Shown here one piece after another: positions 8,201 to 17,143 of a DNA stretch of 41,564 nt (the first letter of the stretch is position 1; every line of letters starts with the position of its first letter). Source of the stretch: Pseudomonadota bacterium (lineage in GTDB: Bacteria > Pseudomonadota > Gammaproteobacteria > Burkholderiales > Burkholderiaceae); the NCBI GenBank assembly GCA_021783435.1, contig JAJXUC010000015.1:1-41564 (forward strand), written 5' to 3'. Both the position numbers and the translations under genes were made by a program. The notes below the pieces were generated by a model. That model did not search any database and was not told where the DNA came from. It saw only the letters and a list, made by a program, of their open reading frames with translations.

Positions 8201-9077
8201 GGAAAAGCCTCCCGGCCACGCCGTTTCCTGCGCCGCGCAGGCGAAAAAGCCCCCCGGCCAGCGGCTGGGCTTGCAACACGTCTGCGCTGAGCCCGACACG
8301 GGCACTGGTGATGTACAAATCATTGCCGTGGGCCCCGCCGAAACACACATTCGTCACCTGGGAGACGGGAAGCTCGACACGCTGCAACACCCCGGCGGTT
8401 TCGCCATCCCGGCATGTCACGGCCGAGGCGCCCCACTGAGCGACCCAGATGCGCCCCTGGGCGTCGGTCGTCATGCCATCGGGCGCGCCGTCTGCGGCAC
8501 CGAATTGCACCCATGTCCGCCGATCCGTGGCATTCCCATGCGGGTCGAGCGTGTAGGCATAAATCTCACGCCGTCCGCTGTCGGTGTGGTACATGGTGCG
8601 GCCGTCCAAGCTGAAGGTCGGCCCGTTGGGAATGCGGTACCCGCGTTCGACCACGTGCAGGCTGAGGTCAGGGTCGAGGCGGTAAAGACAGCCGGTTGCA
8701 GACGTGTCGTCGGCGTCGTGCATGCTGCCAAACCACAGGCGTCCCCCGGGCCCGACCTTGGCGTCGTTGAGCCGCCAGGGTGACGTCGGCTCGTGCAGGC
8801 GATGCAGCCAGTCCACCTGGGAAACGCCGCCGTCTTGCAGGCTGAGTGCCACGATTCCGCTGCGCAAGCCTGCAATCCAGCCGCCACGCTCTCGCGGCAC
8901 GACCCAGCCGACCATCTCCGGCAGGCTCCAGCGCAATTGCCGCTCCGTCAGCGGGTCGTAGGCCAGGATCTCGGCGCGCTTGATGTCGACGAAGTACAGG
9001 CGCGAGTCATGCCAGATGACGCCCTCGCCCAGACTGAGTTTCGCAGCCCACACGCATTCGACTGCCGACCGACCCAT
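8193..9077 (-). CDS. SMP-30/gluconolactonase-family sugar lactonase
   Basis: Hydrolyses an aldonolactone to the free sugar acid; here most likely galactono-lactone to galactonate. A 294-residue six-bladed propeller of the SMP-30/regucalcin family. Visible metal-site blocks are GEGVIWH (Glu18), RLNDAKVGPGGRLWFGSM, PNGPTFS and PDGMTTDAQGRIWVAQWG. ATG at 9077 follows the dehydrogenase stop by two bases. The frame is open much further upstream, but that part is an Arg-rich shadow of the dehydrogenase gene. It sits between the sugar dehydrogenase and glpD, the logical place for the second step of the oxidative galactose route. Close relatives act on L-arabino-, glucono- or galactono-lactones, so the substrate is inferred from the neighbours. 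Confidence 0.88.
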   Translation of the reverse strand: MGRSAVECVWAAKLSLGEGVIWHDSRLYFVDIKRAEILAYDPLTERQLRWSLPEMVGWVVPRERGGWIAGLRSGIVALSLQDGGVSQVDWLHRLHEPTSPWRLNDAKVGPGGRLWFGSMHDADDTSATGCLYRLDPDLSLHVVERGYRIPNGPTFSLDGRTMYHTDSGRREIYAYTLDPHGNATDRRTWVQFGAADGAPDGMTTDAQGRIWVAQWGASAVTCRDGETAGVLQRVELPVSQVTNVCFGGAHGNDLYITSARVGLSADVLQAQPLAGGLFRLRGAGNGVAGRLFRG

Positions 9078-9079
9078 GG

Positions 9080-9901
9080 TCAAGTCCAGCCCGCGTCGAT
9101 GATGAAATCCTGCGCCGTGATCATCCGACTGTCGTCCGAGGCGAGAAACAAGGCGAGCCGGGCCACATCCGCGCCGACGATGCGCCCCGGCAGGCACTGG
9201 TTGCGATCCATCTCGCGCTCGCCTTCGGCGTCGACCCATTTGTCGAGTTGCTTGGGCGTCATGATCCATCCAGGAGTCAGCGTGTTGACCCGGATGCTGT
9301 GCCGGCCACATTCACGCGCCAGGCTGCGGGTCAAGCCCACCGTCGCCGATTTGCAGGTTGCGTAAACCGGATAACCAGCGCCCTTGATCATCCAGCTGGT
9401 GGACCCGATGTTCACGATCGAGCCGCCGCCGAGCCTGAGCATGCCCGGCACGGCCGCCTGCGCGGCAAAAAAATGGGGGCGCAGGTTGATCGCCACCAAT
9501 CGATCGAACGCCTCGGCCGAGACCCGAGACCAGTCGTGCCGTTCGTCATTCGCCACGTTGTTGATCAAAACGCCAATGTCGCCCAACTCGTTTTCAGTTC
9601 GGCTCACGGCCGCCCGCAGCGCATCCACATCCGTGGCGTCGCTCTGCAGGAACATGGGCCGGAACTCGGCCGAGGCCGTCGCGTCGAGAACCTCGCCGGC
9701 CGCCTTGGCGCTGCGCCCGGTGAACCCCACGCGCGCGCCTTGCCGTGCAAACGCCACCACGAGGTCGGCGCCGATGCCCGAGCTGCCCCCCGTGATGAAC
9801 ACGGTGCGGCCCCGCAGGCTGGGGTAGCTGGCAAAAGGCGAGGTGCCGGTGCTTGATCCTGCGGCGGCTGGAACCGCAAGCCTTTTCGAGTCTGCATTCA
9901 T
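9080..9901 (-). CDS. SDR-family sugar dehydrogenase, probable galactose 1-dehydrogenase
   Basis: A 273-residue short-chain dehydrogenase. The nucleotide motif TGGSSGIG is at about 37-44, NNVAND at about 114-119, the catalytic serine lies in GSTSW, and the active-site pair is Y180 and K184 in YATCK. RVNTLTPGWIMT and the C-terminal QDFIIDAGWT complete the classical SDR pattern. The start ATG at 9901 overlaps the alpha-galactosidase stop as ATGA, so translation is coupled. In this operon it stands just before a lactonase and after galactosidases, so oxidation of D-galactose at C1 to the lactone with NAD(P)+ is the natural role. L-arabinose or D-fucose, which share the ring stereochemistry, are equally acceptable substrates in this family. 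The leading 25 residues are a low-complexity extension. Confidence 0.85.
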   Translation of the reverse strand: MNADSKRLAVPAAAGSSTGTSPFASYPSLRGRTVFITGGSSGIGADLVVAFARQGARVGFTGRSAKAAGEVLDATASAEFRPMFLQSDATDVDALRAAVSRTENELGDIGVLINNVANDERHDWSRVSAEAFDRLVAINLRPHFFAAQAAVPGMLRLGGGSIVNIGSTSWMIKGAGYPVYATCKSATVGLTRSLARECGRHSIRVNTLTPGWIMTPKQLDKWVDAEGEREMDRNQCLPGRIVGADVARLALFLASDDSRMITAQDFIIDAGWT

Positions 9902-12036
9902 GGGCGTTCCAGGGAAAAATAAAGGGCGGATTCCGGCTGCATCGCCGGCAAGGGCAGGCCGATGTGGGCAAGCTCGCCCCCGGACATGAGCACGCCATCG
10001 ACTTCCAAGGCATCGATCCACGCATGGTGCTGCCCGGCCCGCTGGCGCAGTTGCCCGGCGCGGGCTTGCAAACGCACCCGCCAGGCCCCGCTGGTGGCCA
10101 GGGTGGGCAAGCGCACCGGACTTGCTTGCACCGTGTCCGGCGGCACCGGCATGATCACGCACAGAAGGTGGGTCTGTGCATCGGACGCGAGCCACCAGAT
10201 GGCCCCGGATGGCGTCTGGCCCTGGTCGATGACCCCGTGGTGCATGACGTGACGCCAGCGTTTGTACAGGGCAAGCCACCAGGCCAGGCGATCACGCGAG
10301 GCCGCATCGAAGCGGCGCACATCGGCTTCCACGCCCATATGGCCAAACAGCGCGACGGCACAGCGGAAATCGAGACTCTGGGTGCGTCCCGTGGCATGCG
10401 CGGGGGCTGGCCCCACATGGCATCCGAGCACCTCGGGAGGAAACAGCCGCAAAGCGCCTTGCTGAATCGCCACGCGGGACATGGCGTCGTTGTTGTCGCT
10501 CGTCCAGATGCGATGGGTGTAGCGGAGGATGCCGAGATCCGCGCGCGCTCCACCCGATGCGCAGGTCTCGATTTCGACGTCCGGATGCGCGGTGCGCAAG
10601 CGCTCGAGCAGCGCATACAGCGCCAGCACCTGGGCGTGGTAACGGCTGCGCCCGTCGCGGCCGCAGGCCTGCGCCAGATCCCGGTTCATGTCCCACTTGA
10701 GATAGCGAACCCCGCCATCCGCGAGCAAGGCGTGCAGCTTCTCGAACACAAACGCCGACACCTCCGGGCGCGACAAGTCGAGCACCAGTTGATTGCGCCC
10801 CAGAACCAGTTCGCGCCCGGCCACACCCAGAGCCCAGTCGGGGTGGGCCCGATACAAATCACTGTCGGGGTTGACCATCTCGGGCTCGACCCAGAGCCCG
10901 AATTCCATGCCCAGCGCCTGAACACGGGCGATCAACGGAGCCAGGCCCTGTGGAAACTTATCGGGATCCGGCCACCAGTCGCCCAAGGCCGCGCGATCGT
11001 TGTTGCGCCCCTTGAACCATCCGTCGTCGAGAACGAAACGCTCGACGCCGATGCGCGCCGCCTGCTCCGCCAGTTCGTACAACTCGGTCAGCTCGTGGCG
11101 GAAATACAGCGCCTCCCAGGTGTTGATGTGCACAGGCCGGGGCCGCTGCCGGCCGCCGGGCCAGCGAACCACGCGCTGCCGGCACAGCGCATGAAAACTG
11201 CGCGTGACTGCGTTCATGCCGGCGGCAGAAACAACGACATGCAGCGCCGGGGTGCGCAAGCTGTCCCCGGGCGCCAGGATCACTTCGCCCGGCGCGAACC
11301 ATTCCCCGGCCAGCAACACGAGCCTGCCATCGTCCTGGCGCTGCAAGTCCAGCCGATGATTGCCGCTCCAGGCCAGTTGCGCCCCGACGGCAGGTCCCGC
11401 GTGATCACCGGTCTGCGACGCCAGCGCGAACAGCGCCGCAGGAGTCTGGTGCGACGTTCGCCCCCGACGGTTGTCCCGCGACCACCCGGCTGCGCCAACC
11501 TTCTCGCGTTGCCACTGAAATTCATGCGCCCATTCGCCGTTGAAATAGCCGACCTCATCCAGACCGTGCGGGACAGGAATGCTGGGCGCGGAGAATTGCT
11601 GCACCTCCAGCGGACCATCACCGACGTTGTGCAACATGGCATCCAGACTCAGCACGTCCGAGTCGGCGTCGAGATGCAGACGCACCTCGAGGCGCAGCCC
11701 CACATGCGCATCGGCAAGGAGCAGTTCCAGGCTGTCGGTTCCCGCCCGGGTGCAGCTTTCCAGCCCCCAGGCGTGAACCGTGTCGGCGCCGCCGCGATGG
11801 GCCGCCAGCATCGGCTTCTGCGCCAAGCCGTCGAAGCCCGGAGTCAAAAGCGGCCCGGACAACCGATCCATCGCACCGGGGGCCAAGCTGAGCAATGCGC
11901 AAGCCTGCCAGGCACGTGCCAGTTCACAGTCATCGACCCGAGGTCCAAAGTGGCGCCATACCGGGCTGCGACCCGGTTCAATCTCGAGCAAGATCGTTGT
12001 CGACCGGCTATCCAGGCGATAAAGCTGATGTGCCAT
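9898..12036 (-). CDS. Alpha-galactosidase, glycoside hydrolase family 36
   Basis: Releases galactose from alpha-galactosides such as melibiose or raffinose-type sugars. 712 residues, the usual length for GH36 of the RafA/AgaA type. The N-terminal beta-sandwich ends near 290. The barrel shows VLDDGWFKGRNND, GLWVEPEMVNPDSDLY, the nucleophile D449 in YLKWDMNRD, ETCASGGARADLG, and the acid/base D514 in WTSDNNDA. No signal peptide is visible, so the enzyme is cytosolic and acts on imported oligosaccharide. It begins seven bases after the stop of the upstream permease and overlaps the next gene by four bases. Its position next to a CUT1 transporter and a beta-galactosidase says the imported sugar can carry both alpha- and beta-linked galactose. 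Confidence 0.93.
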   Translation of the reverse strand: MAHQLYRLDSRSTTILLEIEPGRSPVWRHFGPRVDDCELARAWQACALLSLAPGAMDRLSGPLLTPGFDGLAQKPMLAAHRGGADTVHAWGLESCTRAGTDSLELLLADAHVGLRLEVRLHLDADSDVLSLDAMLHNVGDGPLEVQQFSAPSIPVPHGLDEVGYFNGEWAHEFQWQREKVGAAGWSRDNRRGRTSHQTPAALFALASQTGDHAGPAVGAQLAWSGNHRLDLQRQDDGRLVLLAGEWFAPGEVILAPGDSLRTPALHVVVSAAGMNAVTRSFHALCRQRVVRWPGGRQRPRPVHINTWEALYFRHELTELYELAEQAARIGVERFVLDDGWFKGRNNDRAALGDWWPDPDKFPQGLAPLIARVQALGMEFGLWVEPEMVNPDSDLYRAHPDWALGVAGRELVLGRNQLVLDLSRPEVSAFVFEKLHALLADGGVRYLKWDMNRDLAQACGRDGRSRYHAQVLALYALLERLRTAHPDVEIETCASGGARADLGILRYTHRIWTSDNNDAMSRVAIQQGALRLFPPEVLGCHVGPAPAHATGRTQSLDFRCAVALFGHMGVEADVRRFDAASRDRLAWWLALYKRWRHVMHHGVIDQGQTPSGAIWWLASDAQTHLLCVIMPVPPDTVQASPVRLPTLATSGAWRVRLQARAGQLRQRAGQHHAWIDALEVDGVLMSGGELAHIGLPLPAMQPESALYFSLERP

Positions 12037-12042
12037 CGTGGC

Positions 12043-12894
12043 CTAGCCCTTGGTCGCGCCAAGCGTCAGCCCGGCGATGAAATGTTTCTGCATGGCGAAA
12101 AAAATGGCGACCGGAGGCAAGGCCGCCAGAATGGAGCCGGCAGACACCAGTTGCCACTGCGCCACCCATTGCCCATTCAAGGAATACAGCCCGCCGGTGA
12201 TCGGCATGGCGTGGCTGCCCTGGGTCAGCACCGTCGCCCAAAAGTAATCGTTCCATACAAACGTAAAAATCAAGACCGACAAAGCGGCCAATGCGGGCCG
12301 AATGAGCGGCAAAACGATCCGGCTGAAGATCCGCCACTCGCTCGCGCCCTCGATGCGGGCTGCTTCGATCAATTCGCGCGGCAGTTCTCGAATGAAATTA
12401 CGCAAGAAAAAGGTACAGAATCCGCTCTGAAAAGCGATGTGAAACAAGGCAAGCCCGATCGTGGTGTTGTAGAGCCCCATATGCAACGTCAATTGGCGCA
12501 CGGGGATCATCAAAATCTGCGCCGGAACAAAATTACCCCCCACGAATAGAAAAAAAATCGCCAAGTTGAATCGAAATCTGTAAACCCCAAGCGCGAATCC
12601 AGCGAGGCTGGCCAGAGTCATTGCCCCGATTACACTCGGGATCGTCACCATGAAACTATTGCCGATGTAATTGAACAGCGGCGTATTCCTGAAAATCTGA
12701 ATATAATTGTCCAGCCCCCGCCAGGATGACGGCAATCCCCAATAATTTCCAGAATTCATATCGCCAGCGGTGCGCACCGACATCAAAGCAATGGCAAAAA
12801 TCGGCAACAGCCATAAAATCAACAATAAAGGCAGTCCAAATCGGTACAATTTTTGCGTGACCGGAGATGTCTGCTCAATCGGAATCGGAAACAT
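12043..12894 (-). CDS. Sugar ABC transporter permease, CUT1 family (MalG-like)
   Basis: Inner-membrane subunit of an oligosaccharide importer, 283 residues with six predicted helices. The cytoplasmic EAA loop that contacts the ATPase reads EAARIEGASEWRIFSRIVLP at about residues 176-195. The protein ends in FIAGLTLGATKG, the usual MalG-type C-terminus. The start overlaps the MalF-like stop by one base (TGATG). The DNA of this gene is clearly poorer in G+C than the flanking enzyme genes: 25 of 60 bases at 12541-12600. Confidence 0.92.
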   Translation of the reverse strand: MFPIPIEQTSPVTQKLYRFGLPLLLILWLLPIFAIALMSVRTAGDMNSGNYWGLPSSWRGLDNYIQIFRNTPLFNYIGNSFMVTIPSVIGAMTLASLAGFALGVYRFRFNLAIFFLFVGGNFVPAQILMIPVRQLTLHMGLYNTTIGLALFHIAFQSGFCTFFLRNFIRELPRELIEAARIEGASEWRIFSRIVLPLIRPALAALSVLIFTFVWNDYFWATVLTQGSHAMPITGGLYSLNGQWVAQWQLVSAGSILAALPPVAIFFAMQKHFIAGLTLGATKG

Positions 12895-13817
12895 CAGGCG
12901 GTCTCCCTTTCCTGCATGTAAACACGATGCAGGATGAACACGATGAACACAAGCATGATGAGGAACAAGACTGTCGCGACCGCGGCGCCGTAACCCATCC
13001 GGAAACCGTACTCACTGAGTGCCACTTCATACATGTAATAGGCGAGTGTCGCAGAACTGCCGTAGGGCCCGCCTTGCGTCATGATGGAAATCATGTCAAA
13101 ACTGCGCAGCGATCCGATCACCGTGACCACGACCGCAATGAAAGTCGCCGCTCGAAGTTGCGGCAAAACAATCTTGAATAACATTTTCCAGCCATGCGCG
13201 CCTTCGAGCCGCGCAGCCTCGATGAGATCGGGGCGCAAATTGTTCAAACCCGTCAGATAAAGAATCATGCAATAGGCGATCTGCGGATAGAGGCCAGCCA
13301 CGATGATGCCGTACGTCACCCAATGCGCACTTGAAAGCACCGCGATGGGTTTGATATCGAAAAGATGGAGCAATTTCACAAACAAGCCGAGGCTTGGATC
13401 GTAAAACAGCGTGAAGATGACACCAATCACAACTTGCGAAATCACGAATGGAAAGAAAAAAACCGATTTAATAAATCGAATACCCTTTGAGGTCTGATTC
13501 AGCAGCAGGGCGATCGCAAGACCCGCGGGAACTGACAGCAAATAGCAAAAGAGCCAAATAATATTATTCTTCAGCGCGGTATAAAAGGCCTCGTCTGAAA
13601 ATAAATTGACATAATTTTCCAATCCAATATATTTTGCCGCGCCCAGCCCATCCCAGGAGTAAAAACTCAAACCGATGGATTCAATGATCGGCGCGATCAC
13701 ATAGACGGTGAACATGATCAACCCGGGCAATAGAAACAGCGAAGCGGCAAGACCCTGCTGATGTCGGCGAGCCCAGACCCTGATCGCTGGAAGCAGAGGG
13801 CTCACAGATTGACGCAT
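12894..13817 (-). CDS. Sugar ABC transporter permease, CUT1 family (MalF-like)
   Basis: Partner permease of the preceding transporter, 307 residues. The short cytosolic N-terminus is followed by six helices, starting with ASLFLLPGLIMFTVYVIAPI. The EAA loop reads EAARLEGAHGWKMLFKIVLP. An ATG at 13817 fits the family start. It follows the binding-protein gene after 74 bases that contain a perfect 10-bp inverted repeat. The base composition is the lowest of the island, with only 20 G/C in 13441-13500. Confidence 0.92.
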   Translation of the reverse strand: MRQSVSPLLPAIRVWARRHQQGLAASLFLLPGLIMFTVYVIAPIIESIGLSFYSWDGLGAAKYIGLENYVNLFSDEAFYTALKNNIIWLFCYLLSVPAGLAIALLLNQTSKGIRFIKSVFFFPFVISQVVIGVIFTLFYDPSLGLFVKLLHLFDIKPIAVLSSAHWVTYGIIVAGLYPQIAYCMILYLTGLNNLRPDLIEAARLEGAHGWKMLFKIVLPQLRAATFIAVVVTVIGSLRSFDMISIMTQGGPYGSSATLAYYMYEVALSEYGFRMGYGAAVATVLFLIMLVFIVFILHRVYMQERETA

Positions 13818-13845
13818 GATGGATATGCTCCCAAGAATGAATGGC

Positions 13846-13879
13846 GGGCGGATGAATTCTGTGCTGCCATCATCCGCCC
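13846..13879 (-). repeat. Intercistronic stem-loop between binding-protein and permease genes
   Basis: Perfect 10-bp inverted repeat, arms 13846-13855 and 13870-13879, with a 14-base loop. It begins 12 bases after the binding-protein stop. Stem-loops in this place are known in maltose-type operons, where they protect the upstream message and give more binding protein than permease. No U-tract follows, so it is not a simple terminator. Confidence 0.6.
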
Positions 13880-13891
13880 ATTTCTGTTGGA

Positions 13892-15127
13892 TTATTTATA
13901 AACTGCTTTTTGAACACTGTTCAAATGCTTCAGGGTTGCTGGCAATGAGGCCGGATCAACCATGAAATGCTGGAATCCGTCCATGGCTGCCTTGGCCATT
14001 TGAGCCGGTGCGTCACGATCAAAAAATTGCGAATGATCCTTGGCGCCCGACAGGAGTTCGAAGCCGGCTTTCAAGAAGGGGTCGTCCGGAAGTTTTGCGT
14101 TCTTGTTGGTGGGCAGTTGGCCCAAAATTGCATTGACCTGTGACTGCACGGCAGGCGTTGCCAAGTACTCCATGAACTTTTCAGCTTCCGCCTTGTGCTT
14201 GGCACCGGACGGAATGAAGACAATGTCCGTGGGTGCTTCTTCAGCGTCGGGTATCGATGGGTTGATGACCGGGAATTTGACGAAACCAATTTGGGACTCC
14301 TTCAATCCCGCCGATTTCATGACATCCACGGCAAAATTGCCCATCAGGTACATGCCGGCCTGCCCTTTGGCGAACATCGGCACCGCGTCCTGCCAATCAT
14401 AGGAGGAGTTGTTCGCCAGGAAATACCCAGGCTTCACGAGCTCATCCCAATATTTGAAGACATTGACAACGCGTGGATCCGTCCAGCGAACCTTGCCTTC
14501 TGCCAGTTCCATGTGGAATTTATACCCATTGAGGCGCAGATCGATGTAATCAAACCAACCTGCAGCCGGCCAGAGTGCTTTTGTTCCGATGGCGAATGGA
14601 GTAATATTGTTGGCCTTCAATTTCGCACAAGCCGCCAGCAATTCCTTCCAAGTCTTGGGCGGCTGTATACCAAGTTTCTCGAAAATATCCTTTCTGTAAT
14701 AAATACCCCATTGATAATAGGTCAACGGAAGGCCCCATTTCTTGCCATTGATTGTCATCGAGGATGCGGAAGCACTGAACGCCTGATTCCAGCCATTTTT
14801 TGCCCACAGGCTCGTGACATTTTCAACGAGCCCGGCCTTGACAAATGGCGCCATGCGGTTGGCGGCATACCAGGTCGCAAGATCCGGCGGATCCGCAGTC
14901 AAAAAATTGAAAATAGCGCTTTTGTAACCTTCATGGTCGAATGTATTGACCTTGATTTTAATATCCGGATTCTCTGCCTCAAAGCCTTTGACTGCGGCCG
15001 CGATAGCTGCTTTGGGGCCTGGATCGGAATAATCCGTGTTGAAGACGATCGTCCCGGCATGTGCAGCTGTCACCGCCATGGCGAGCAGTAATGCCGCAGG
15101 CCTTGCATAGTTCTTGAAGAAATTCAT
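13892..15127 (-). CDS. Extracellular sugar-binding protein, CUT1 ABC transporter
   Basis: Periplasmic receptor that captures the oligosaccharide and delivers it to the two permeases. 411 residues with a clear signal peptide, MNFFKNYARPAALLLAMAVTAAHA, cleaved before GTIVFNTDYS. The mature part is of the MalE/UgpB solute-binding type, with ADPPDLATWYAANRMAPFVKAG near 80-100 and GLPLTYYQWGIYYRKDIFEK near 130-150. A GAGGAG lies nine bases before the ATG at 15127. The gene follows the beta-galactosidase by 14 bases. Ligand inferred from the operon: a galactose-containing di- or oligosaccharide, or a galactosyl-glycerol. Confidence 0.9.
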   Translation of the reverse strand: MNFFKNYARPAALLLAMAVTAAHAGTIVFNTDYSDPGPKAAIAAAVKGFEAENPDIKIKVNTFDHEGYKSAIFNFLTADPPDLATWYAANRMAPFVKAGLVENVTSLWAKNGWNQAFSASASSMTINGKKWGLPLTYYQWGIYYRKDIFEKLGIQPPKTWKELLAACAKLKANNITPFAIGTKALWPAAGWFDYIDLRLNGYKFHMELAEGKVRWTDPRVVNVFKYWDELVKPGYFLANNSSYDWQDAVPMFAKGQAGMYLMGNFAVDVMKSAGLKESQIGFVKFPVINPSIPDAEEAPTDIVFIPSGAKHKAEAEKFMEYLATPAVQSQVNAILGQLPTNKNAKLPDDPFLKAGFELLSGAKDHSQFFDRDAPAQMAKAAMDGFQHFMVDPASLPATLKHLNSVQKAVYK

Positions 15128-15141
15128 CGCCTATCTCCTCT

Positions 15142-17127
15142 TCAGTTGTTGGTTGTGGAGGCTTTTTGATCAAGACTCCAGATTGACACCCCCCTCGGGG
15201 GCACTTCACGACTGCCCAGCAGACAGTGCGCGTTCTCAGTCGATGGACCATAGGTCACCGGAGAGTTCGAGAAATTCAAGATGTACTGGAGCGGGCCACG
15301 GCGCGTGAGCCTCAGTCCCTCGGGAAGTACGTGGGGGTCGAGACCAGCCTTTCGGCTGGCATCCAGCAGCACATGCATCCAGCCCTCACTCTCCAGCCAA
15401 GCAGCGACGTACAAGCAGCGGCCCTTTTCCACAATCGCCGGCTTGCCGTCCTGAAAACGGCCGACGACATCATCGGCGTCGCACTCGATGTCTTCTCTCC
15501 AGCGGTTGGCAGCGACCAGCCGGCCACCCAGCGAGATCGCCCAGGTTATGCCCGGTGGCCACGATGACACGCGTGTGACGCGCACTCCGGTGAGTACGTT
15601 GAACGCACCAGGCGGCAACTGCGAAGGAATATGAAAATCTTCGCTCTTGGAGCCGGAGCGTGGGCCGAAAACCAGCCTTGCGCCCGTTGACTGCAGCTTT
15701 GCCGCCAACGCTTCGTCATTGCGCATTTGCACGGGCAAAACGATCATGGAGTAATGCGTGAAATCGGACTCGGGCGATACAACGTCGACATTCAAACCGA
15801 TGTGGCGCAAAGCGCTATAGGCTCGAAAGCAAAGCTCCACGGCATTGAAATCGGCGCCTTGCGGCTGAATGGCGCTCATCCAAATACTTTGATAATCAAA
15901 AACAAGCGCGACATCCGCATGATGCTTTGGATTTCCGGCAAAGACATGCGGCCCCAGTCCTCGGAGATCTTCATCCACCTGCCGGGCTTCCAGCCCGCCT
16001 TGATCAACGATTCGATCGGGTCTTTGCAACCCTGCATGCATCTGCTCTTGCGCGAAAGGCGCCTGCCGCCATCGAAAATAGCTGACCACTTCAGCACCAT
16101 GCGCAAATGCCTGCCAGGTCCAGAGCCGCACCATGCCCTCTGCCGGCGCGGGATTCCAATGCGCCCAGTTCACCGGCCCTGGCTGTTGTTCCATCACCCA
16201 CCACCGGCCACCGCACATCCCGCGATAGAGATCATGGTGGAAGGCCGAGACGTCAGGATGGCCCGTTTCCGCCCACAATTGCTTTTCTTTCTCGTTCAAA
16301 AAGAAATTTTGCGTCGCGCCGAGTGGATAGCTGTCCCAGGCGGCGACATCGAGATCCTTGGATAATCGATGGTGGTCGAAGCCCGTAAAAAATCCCATGA
16401 AATTATGCAAAATATCGCGACCAGGCGACTTGTTGCGCAAAATTTCAACTTGGATTCGATTAAAGCTGATGACCTCATCCGAGGCGAATCTTTGATAATC
16501 AAGACGATGCGTCGGATTGGCCTCGGTCACCGTTCCCACAGGGGGATCGATTTGTTCAAAATCGTTATATTCCTGACTCCAGAACACATTTCCCCAAGCC
16601 TCGTTCAAAGCCTGGATCGTGACATAACGCAGGCGCAGCCAGCGGCGAAATGCGGTGCGCGCGGCTGGCGAGTAGCTGAGGACGGTGCCGTGGCAGCCAT
16701 ACTCGTTATCGGTTTGCCAGGCGCTCAACGCGGGGTGTTGGCCATAGCGCTGCGCCAGCAATTCGGTGATGCGCGCGGCTTGCGCACGGTACGCAGGGCT
16801 TGAAAAACAGTAGTGCCGGCGCGAGCCAAAACCCCGTGGCCGCCCATGTTCGTCATGCGCGAGCATGTCCGGGTACCGGTCCACCAACCATTTCGGGGGA
16901 GTCGCGGTGGGCGTGCCCAGAACGATGTGCAGCTTCTCGGCATGCAGAATGGCAAAAACACGATCCAGCCAATCCCATTCCAGGCGCCCGGGCTCGGGTT
17001 CGATGCGGCTCCAGGCGAACTCACCGATCCGCACCATCCGCAGACCGAGTTCCCGCATTTCGCGTGCATCCTGCGCCCAGAACTGTTCCGGCCATTGTTC
17101 GGGGTAGTAGCAGACTCCGAGTTTCAT
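15142..17127 (-). CDS. Beta-galactosidase, glycoside hydrolase family 42
   Basis: Hydrolyses terminal beta-linked galactose in the cytosol. 661 residues from the ATG at 17127. It starts with the typical GH42 opening [17 protein letters not shown] and continues with [14 protein letters not shown] and PTATPPKWL. The acid/base is E142 in TDNEYG and the nucleophile E313 in [12 protein letters not shown]. The trimerisation domain (about 390-600) and a small C-terminal beta-domain follow. No secretion signal. The frame is open about 130 bases upstream, but this runs into the ATPase gene. The gap to that gene is 16 bases. The 3' two-thirds of the gene includes AT-richer stretches such as 16381-16500, continuous with the AT-richer transporter genes that follow. 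Confidence 0.93.
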   Translation of the reverse strand: MKLGVCYYPEQWPEQFWAQDAREMRELGLRMVRIGEFAWSRIEPEPGRLEWDWLDRVFAILHAEKLHIVLGTPTATPPKWLVDRYPDMLAHDEHGRPRGFGSRRHYCFSSPAYRAQAARITELLAQRYGQHPALSAWQTDNEYGCHGTVLSYSPAARTAFRRWLRLRYVTIQALNEAWGNVFWSQEYNDFEQIDPPVGTVTEANPTHRLDYQRFASDEVISFNRIQVEILRNKSPGRDILHNFMGFFTGFDHHRLSKDLDVAAWDSYPLGATQNFFLNEKEKQLWAETGHPDVSAFHHDLYRGMCGGRWWVMEQQPGPVNWAHWNPAPAEGMVRLWTWQAFAHGAEVVSYFRWRQAPFAQEQMHAGLQRPDRIVDQGGLEARQVDEDLRGLGPHVFAGNPKHHADVALVFDYQSIWMSAIQPQGADFNAVELCFRAYSALRHIGLNVDVVSPESDFTHYSMIVLPVQMRNDEALAAKLQSTGARLVFGPRSGSKSEDFHIPSQLPPGAFNVLTGVRVTRVSSWPPGITWAISLGGRLVAANRWREDIECDADDVVGRFQDGKPAIVEKGRCLYVAAWLESEGWMHVLLDASRKAGLDPHVLPEGLRLTRRGPLQYILNFSNSPVTYGPSTENAHCLLGSREVPPRGVSIWSLDQKASTTNN

Positions 17128-17143
17128 GATGTCCCCGTAGGCG

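Noticed and set aside
9853..12549. Open frame of 898 codons on the + strand
   Set aside because: It is antisense to the alpha-galactosidase and a permease, whose catalytic motifs are intact on the minus strand. GC-rich third positions keep such antisense frames open.
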